This document shows positions 60,911 to 64,000 of a DNA stretch of 64,000 nt, piece by piece. The notes below the pieces were generated by a model, which did not search any database, was not told the DNA's origin, and worked only from the letters and a program-made list of their open reading frames with translations. Origin of the DNA: UBA6136 sp964386975 (GTDB lineage: Bacteria > Pseudomonadota > Gammaproteobacteria > Methylococcales > Methylococcaceae); the NCBI GenBank assembly GCA_964386975.1, contig CAYLUS010000009.1:1-64000 (forward strand), read 5' to 3'. Position 1 is the stretch's first letter; each line of letters begins with the position of its first letter. Made by a program: the position numbers and the translations under genes.

Positions 60911-60943
60911 AAAAAGCCGCACCGGTTTCGGTGCGGCTTTTTT
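60911..60943 (+). terminator. Rho-independent terminator after fae
   Basis: AAAAGCCGCACCG and CGGTGCGGCTTTT form a long stem around GTTTC, ending in a T-run. The A-run on the left lets it also terminate the convergent HisA-like gene. Confidence 0.93.
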
Positions 60944-61786
60944 ATGCGCTAAATTCCGACAGGGTTTCTGCCGTCAGATCGCCTTTGTGCAGCGCGCTGG
61001 CAAGGAGAATGCCCGCTGCACCGGCCGCCCGTGCCTGCAACACATCCAAGCGATTGCGCACCCCGCCCGCAAGAAAATAGCGGGACCGGGTATTCACCTG
61101 CTGCATGCAATCAAAGAGATCCAGATCCGGTCCCAACCCCCGGCCCACGGCATCAAGACTCATCACAATCACGTTCTTGGGCCAGCGCTGTGGCTGGGAT
61201 ATGATCTCGGCCGATCCCATCGGCTGACCTCGGATGAAATCCAGAGAGAGGATCCAGTCGTCCGATGGCCCAAAGCCTTCCGGAAGCCGTCCATCGACCA
61301 GTGACTCCGTGCCGATGACCGGCGTCAGGTTTGAGCTGCCTTCAGGTTGAACAGCATCCGGCCCACCCGCATCGACCCAAAAACGAACCGTGGGAAACCT
61401 GCTGATCAGCGCCTGGATGAGCGCCTGATGGGACCCCACTCCCATCAACCGGTCCAGATCCGCAATGTAAACTGTCGAGAAGACACCCCACGACAGGATG
61501 GCCTTCAGGGCAGTAAAGGGGTTGGCGCCCGAAAAGAGCTGCGAGCGAATCGGCTGATAATGGTCGCGTTGTCCCGCAATCGCCTGCACGACCTGACCNN
61601 NNNNNNNNNNNNNNNNNNNNNNNNNNNNNNNNNNNNNNNNNNNNNNNNNNNNNNNNNNNNNNNNNNNNNNNNNNNNNNNNNNNNNNNNNNNNNNNNNNAG
61701 CGAATCGGCTGATAATGGTCGCGTTGTCCCGCAATCGCCTGCACGACCTGACCGTCCTTCAAATCAATAACCGGTATGAAGTCCAT
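60942..61786 (-). CDS. HisA-like protein of the H4MPT cluster, split by an assembly gap
   Basis: A HisA-fold TIM-barrel protein (COG1411, the orfY-type gene of methylotrophs). The N-terminal piece (61699-61786) reads MDFIPVIDLKDGQVVQAIAG. The body (to 61598) continues with SQLFSGANPFTALKAI, VYIADLDRLMG, FWVDAGGPDAV and YFLAGGVRN. If the 100 Ns and one copy of the 55-bp duplicate are removed, the frame closes exactly to 229 residues, the expected size. As deposited the frame is broken. The role in cofactor synthesis is unknown. The gene is convergent with fae. Confidence 0.85.
61544..61753. repeat. 55-bp exact duplication flanking an N-gap
   Basis: Positions 61544-61598 and 61699-61753 are identical over 55 bp. 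They lie exactly at the two edges of the N block, the pattern left when two overlapping contigs are scaffolded without being merged. It is not a biological repeat. Confidence 0.95.
61599..61698. other. Assembly gap of 100 N
   Basis: Exactly 100 N, a default placeholder length. The flanking duplication shows no sequence is missing. Confidence 0.98.
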
Positions 61787-61798
61787 CTGATCGATTCG

Positions 61799-62785
61799 AT
61801 GAAAATCCTGGTTTGTGAGTACATCACCGCTAGCGGCCCTGAACCCGAAGCTCAGGCGCTGCTGTCAGAGGGGAACTGGATGGCCTTGAGCCTGATGCGG
61901 GACCTGAACGATGTCAGTGGTGTCAGGGCTGATCTCATGCGGGCTCGAAGCGCGGGACCAACGCCACTGGCCCCTGAAAAGGTGCGCTGGGTTGAGCCTA
62001 CGGATTCATTCTGGGAGGTTCTCTTGCGCTCTGTCAACGACTACGATGCCGTGTGGCCAATCGCACCTGAAACCGATGGGCTGCTTGAGCGGTTAAGCGC
62101 ATGGATCCTCGATGCGGGCGGAACGCTGTTGAGCTGCCCACCCGCGGGGGTGCGATTGGCGGCCAGCAAGAAGGACTGTTTTGAGCGGCTCCATGCACAT
62201 GGGATTCCCGCGGTCCCGACCCGGAGCCTGGATCGATCCCGGATGGAGCCCCCTTTCGCCTTTCCGATCGTGATCAAGCCTGATGATGGGGTCGGCTGCG
62301 AGGGTCTTCGTGTGCTTCATCGTCCCGCTGCCTACGGGCGCTTCCTCGAGGATCACCCCGAGGGAAACTGGATTGTCCAGCCTTGGCTTGCGGGCGATCC
62401 CATCAGTTACTCGGCCCTGTTTCTGAGGGGGCGCGGGGTGCTTTTGACATGCAACCGGCAACACCTGATGAAGACTGAAGGCGGTCTCCATCTGGCAGCT
62501 ATCGAAGTCAACGCGCTCGCCGATCCTGAGGGACATCATGTGGCGACCCTTCAGAAAATTGCTTCAGCCCTACCCGAGCTTTGGGGTTATGCTGGCGTGG
62601 ACCTGATCGTCGAAGACGGGCAGGCGACCGTGCTGGAAGTCAATCCAAGGCTGACCAGCGCCTACCCCGCGCTTTACAAGGCGCTTGGGGAAAATCCGGC
62701 CGCCTTGGCGCTCGATCTGTATCATCTCCGACAACTTCCCCCGCAGCGTGCGCTTGTGAATCATCCGGTATGGGCTCAATGGTAG
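61799..62785 (+). CDS. ATP-grasp protein, MfnD-like (tyramine/tyrosine-glutamate ligase type)
   Basis: A 328-residue ATP-grasp protein (COG1821). It has the N-terminal MKILVCEYITASGPEPEAQA, the ATP loop PIVIKPDDGVGCEGLRV, and the metal site YAGVDLIVEDGQATVLEVNP. In methanogens its relative MfnD joins tyramine to glutamate for methanofuran. In bacteria with methylofuran, tyrosine replaces tyramine, so the substrate may differ. It is next to an MfnF-like gene, the same pairing as in archaea. The ATG lies 12 bp from the divergent HisA-like start. Confidence 0.85.
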   Translation: MKILVCEYITASGPEPEAQALLSEGNWMALSLMRDLNDVSGVRADLMRARSAGPTPLAPEKVRWVEPTDSFWEVLLRSVNDYDAVWPIAPETDGLLERLSAWILDAGGTLLSCPPAGVRLAASKKDCFERLHAHGIPAVPTRSLDRSRMEPPFAFPIVIKPDDGVGCEGLRVLHRPAAYGRFLEDHPEGNWIVQPWLAGDPISYSALFLRGRGVLLTCNRQHLMKTEGGLHLAAIEVNALADPEGHHVATLQKIASALPELWGYAGVDLIVEDGQATVLEVNPRLTSAYPALYKALGENPAALALDLYHLRQLPPQRALVNHPVWAQW

Positions 62786-63858
62786 GATCGACTCCGCAAC
62801 AGGTGATCGGTTGGGACTTGGGAGGGGCACACCTCAAGGCGGTTGTGCTCGATGAGCATGCCGCCGTTCGCCATGTGCTGCAAAGACCCTGCCCCCTCTG
62901 GCAGGGCCTCGACCGGCTGATGAGCGCCTTTGAGCAGATTAGCAAGTCCCTGACACCGGGCATCTCCTGCATCCACGCGGTGACCATGACCGGCGAACTC
63001 GTGGATCTTTTCGCCTCCCGTGAGGATGGCGTGCGCGAATTACTTAAGGCTCTTAAACACCAGTTTCCCTCAGAGCCGGTCTTTCTCTTCACCGGGGATC
63101 GGCGCCTCAAGCCAATCGCGGAGATTCTGGCCTCTGATTATGATCGCATTGCATCTGCCAACTGGTTGGCCAGTGGCCTTTGGTTGGCCGCTCAGCGGGA
63201 GGAGGCTGTTTTCATTGACATCGGCAGCACCACCACAGATATCCTGGCTATTCAGTCCGGCGCGGCCCATTACCGGGGATATTCGGACACGGACCGACTA
63301 GCCGCCGAGGAACTCATTTATGCAGGCGTTGTGAGAACACCACTGATGGCGCTGGTTGACCAGGCGCCCATTCAGGGTCGCTGGGAAAAACCGATGGCCG
63401 AACATTTCGCTACCACCGCCGATGTCTACCGGCTGACGGGTGAACTTCAGGAATCGGACGATCAATACCCCGCTGCCGACGGAGGTGAAAAATCCCCTGT
63501 CGCATCCGCACGGCGACTTGCGCGGCAATTTGGCCGTGACTACGATGACCTGCAGCAGGCGGGATGGGTGCGTCTGGCTACCGCCATCCGGTCTCAGCAG
63601 ATTGCAGGTATCGCCGCCGCGGTCTCGCTTCAGGACAGTCTTGGCCGGGTTTCTGACACAACCCCGCTGGTCGGAGCCGGCATCGGCCGCTTTCTGGTTG
63701 AGGCCCTGGCCAAGATGCAGAATCGGCCTTACATCGACTACGCGGCCTTTTTGCCGATGCGCCCGGAGCGCCTTGAATTCGAAGTATCCGATTGCGCTCC
63801 AGCGGCAGCGGTTGCCGGTCTTCTGATGGATCAGCTTAACACCTCATGTCATGACTGA
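62779..63858 (+). CDS. MfnF-like hydantoinase/oxoprolinase-fold protein of the C1-cofactor cluster
   Basis: A 359-residue actin-fold ATPase-like protein (COG1548, the orf19-type gene). Signatures are VIGWDLGGAHLKAVVLDE, AVTMTGELVDLF, AVFIDIGSTTTDILA and LVGAGIGRFLVEALA. In methanogens MfnF couples the furan pyrophosphate to the tyramine-glutamate unit of methanofuran. The ATG at 62779 overlaps the previous stop; an ATG at 62770 is also possible. Its stop overlaps the pabB start. Confidence 0.87.
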   Translation: MVGSTPQQVIGWDLGGAHLKAVVLDEHAAVRHVLQRPCPLWQGLDRLMSAFEQISKSLTPGISCIHAVTMTGELVDLFASREDGVRELLKALKHQFPSEPVFLFTGDRRLKPIAEILASDYDRIASANWLASGLWLAAQREEAVFIDIGSTTTDILAIQSGAAHYRGYSDTDRLAAEELIYAGVVRTPLMALVDQAPIQGRWEKPMAEHFATTADVYRLTGELQESDDQYPAADGGEKSPVASARRLARQFGRDYDDLQQAGWVRLATAIRSQQIAGIAAAVSLQDSLGRVSDTTPLVGAGIGRFLVEALAKMQNRPYIDYAAFLPMRPERLEFEVSDCAPAAAVAGLLMDQLNTSCHD

Positions 63859-63950
63859 ACGGGTTCAGGAACTCCCTTATTTCGAGGACAGCGCCGCGCT
63901 GTTTCTGCCGTGGGCCGGCCGTCCCTGGTCGGTTTTCCTCGATAGTGGCT
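63851..63950 (+). CDS. pabB: Aminodeoxychorismate synthase component I (PabB), N-terminal fragment
   Basis: Starting ATG 63851, overlapping the previous stop by 8 bp, the frame gives VQELPYFEDSAALFLPWAG and SVFLDSG, matching the N-terminus of PabB/TrpE-type enzymes (a tryptophan-pocket-like segment). It would make p-aminobenzoate for folate and for beta-RFAP synthase, explaining its place here. Only the first 33 codons are present before the terminal N block, so the call rests on a short piece plus context. Confidence 0.65.
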
Positions 63951-64000
63951 NNNNNNNNNNNNNNNNNNNNNNNNNNNNNNNNNNNNNNNNNNNNNNNNNN
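63951..64000. other. N block at window end
   Basis: All 50 bases to the window end are N; the pabB-like gene is cut here. Confidence 0.98.

Noticed and set aside
1..64000. Prophage, insertion sequence or CRISPR array
   Set aside because: No transposase, integrase, phage structural gene or regularly spaced repeat was seen; the only long exact repeat is the 55-bp assembly duplicate.

Overview
The window reads as chromosomal DNA of a moderately GC-rich gammaproteobacterium that carries the archaeal-type C1 pathway, so most likely a methylotroph and possibly a methanotroph. Gene content and order support the class: lolB-ispE-tRNA-Gln-prs-rplY-pth, hemA-prfA-prmC, fabA-fabB, ftsE-ftsX-rpoH, and dnaA-dnaN-recF-gyrB beside rpmH-rnpA-yidD-yidC-mnmE. 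The methylotroph assignment rests on methenyl-H4MPT cyclohydrolase (mch), formaldehyde-activating enzyme (fae), beta-RFAP synthase and several cofactor-biosynthesis genes. No methane monooxygenase or methanol dehydrogenase lies in the window, so the carbon substrate cannot be stated.

Layout. 0-5.6 kb (minus strand): partial tRNA-Tyr, pth, rplY, prs, tRNA-Gln, ispE, lolB and a TPR lipoprotein, overlapping or tightly packed. 5.7-9.4 kb: hemA-prfA-prmC and a degenerate MPN-domain protein. 9.4-14.6 kb: HNH nuclease, priA, an odd truncated-globin protein with a basic tail, a polysaccharide flippase. 14.7-17.6 kb: ftsE-ftsX-rpoH, with a perfect CIRCE operator before rpoH. 17.6-25.7 kb: thiC with a TPP riboswitch, a lipoprotein, a TauE-family permease, tag, RNase AM, fabA-fabB-ttcA. 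25.8-26.4 kb: two genes of about 40 codons, each with its own promoter-like sequence. 27.3-33.6 kb: a heavy-metal RND efflux operon with a DUF3240 partner. 33.7-36.3 kb: SDR-family protein, ETHE1-type persulfide dioxygenase and a second TauE permease (sulfide or persulfide oxidation to sulfite, then export). 36.3-43.2 kb: thyA-lgt, DUF2058, an Old Yellow Enzyme homologue, folA, moaC-pyrD, and an MfnB homologue with a DUF447 protein. 43.4-53.3 kb: the replication and ribosome block. 53.4-55.2 kb: HdeD-like protein, a candidate small RNA, a small lipoprotein and sodC. 55.3-64 kb: the H4MPT and methanofuran-type cofactor cluster, ending in a truncated pabB.

How the C1 genes fit together. PabB would supply p-aminobenzoate, beta-RFAP synthase starts the H4MPT branch, and ATP-grasp and CitG-like proteins are the cluster's usual uncharacterised or partly characterised companions. 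Fae and Mch use the finished cofactor to capture formaldehyde and move C1 units toward formate. MfnB, the MfnD-like ATP-grasp and the MfnF-like protein point to a methanofuran-type cofactor (methylofuran in bacteria).

Most notable observations: two parS-like sites near dnaA; rnpA with no ATG, GTG or TTG start in its open frame; a CIRCE operator on rpoH; a globin-like protein lacking the proximal histidine; and an internal 100-N gap flanked by an exact 55-bp duplication that appears to be an assembly artefact splitting a HisA-like gene.
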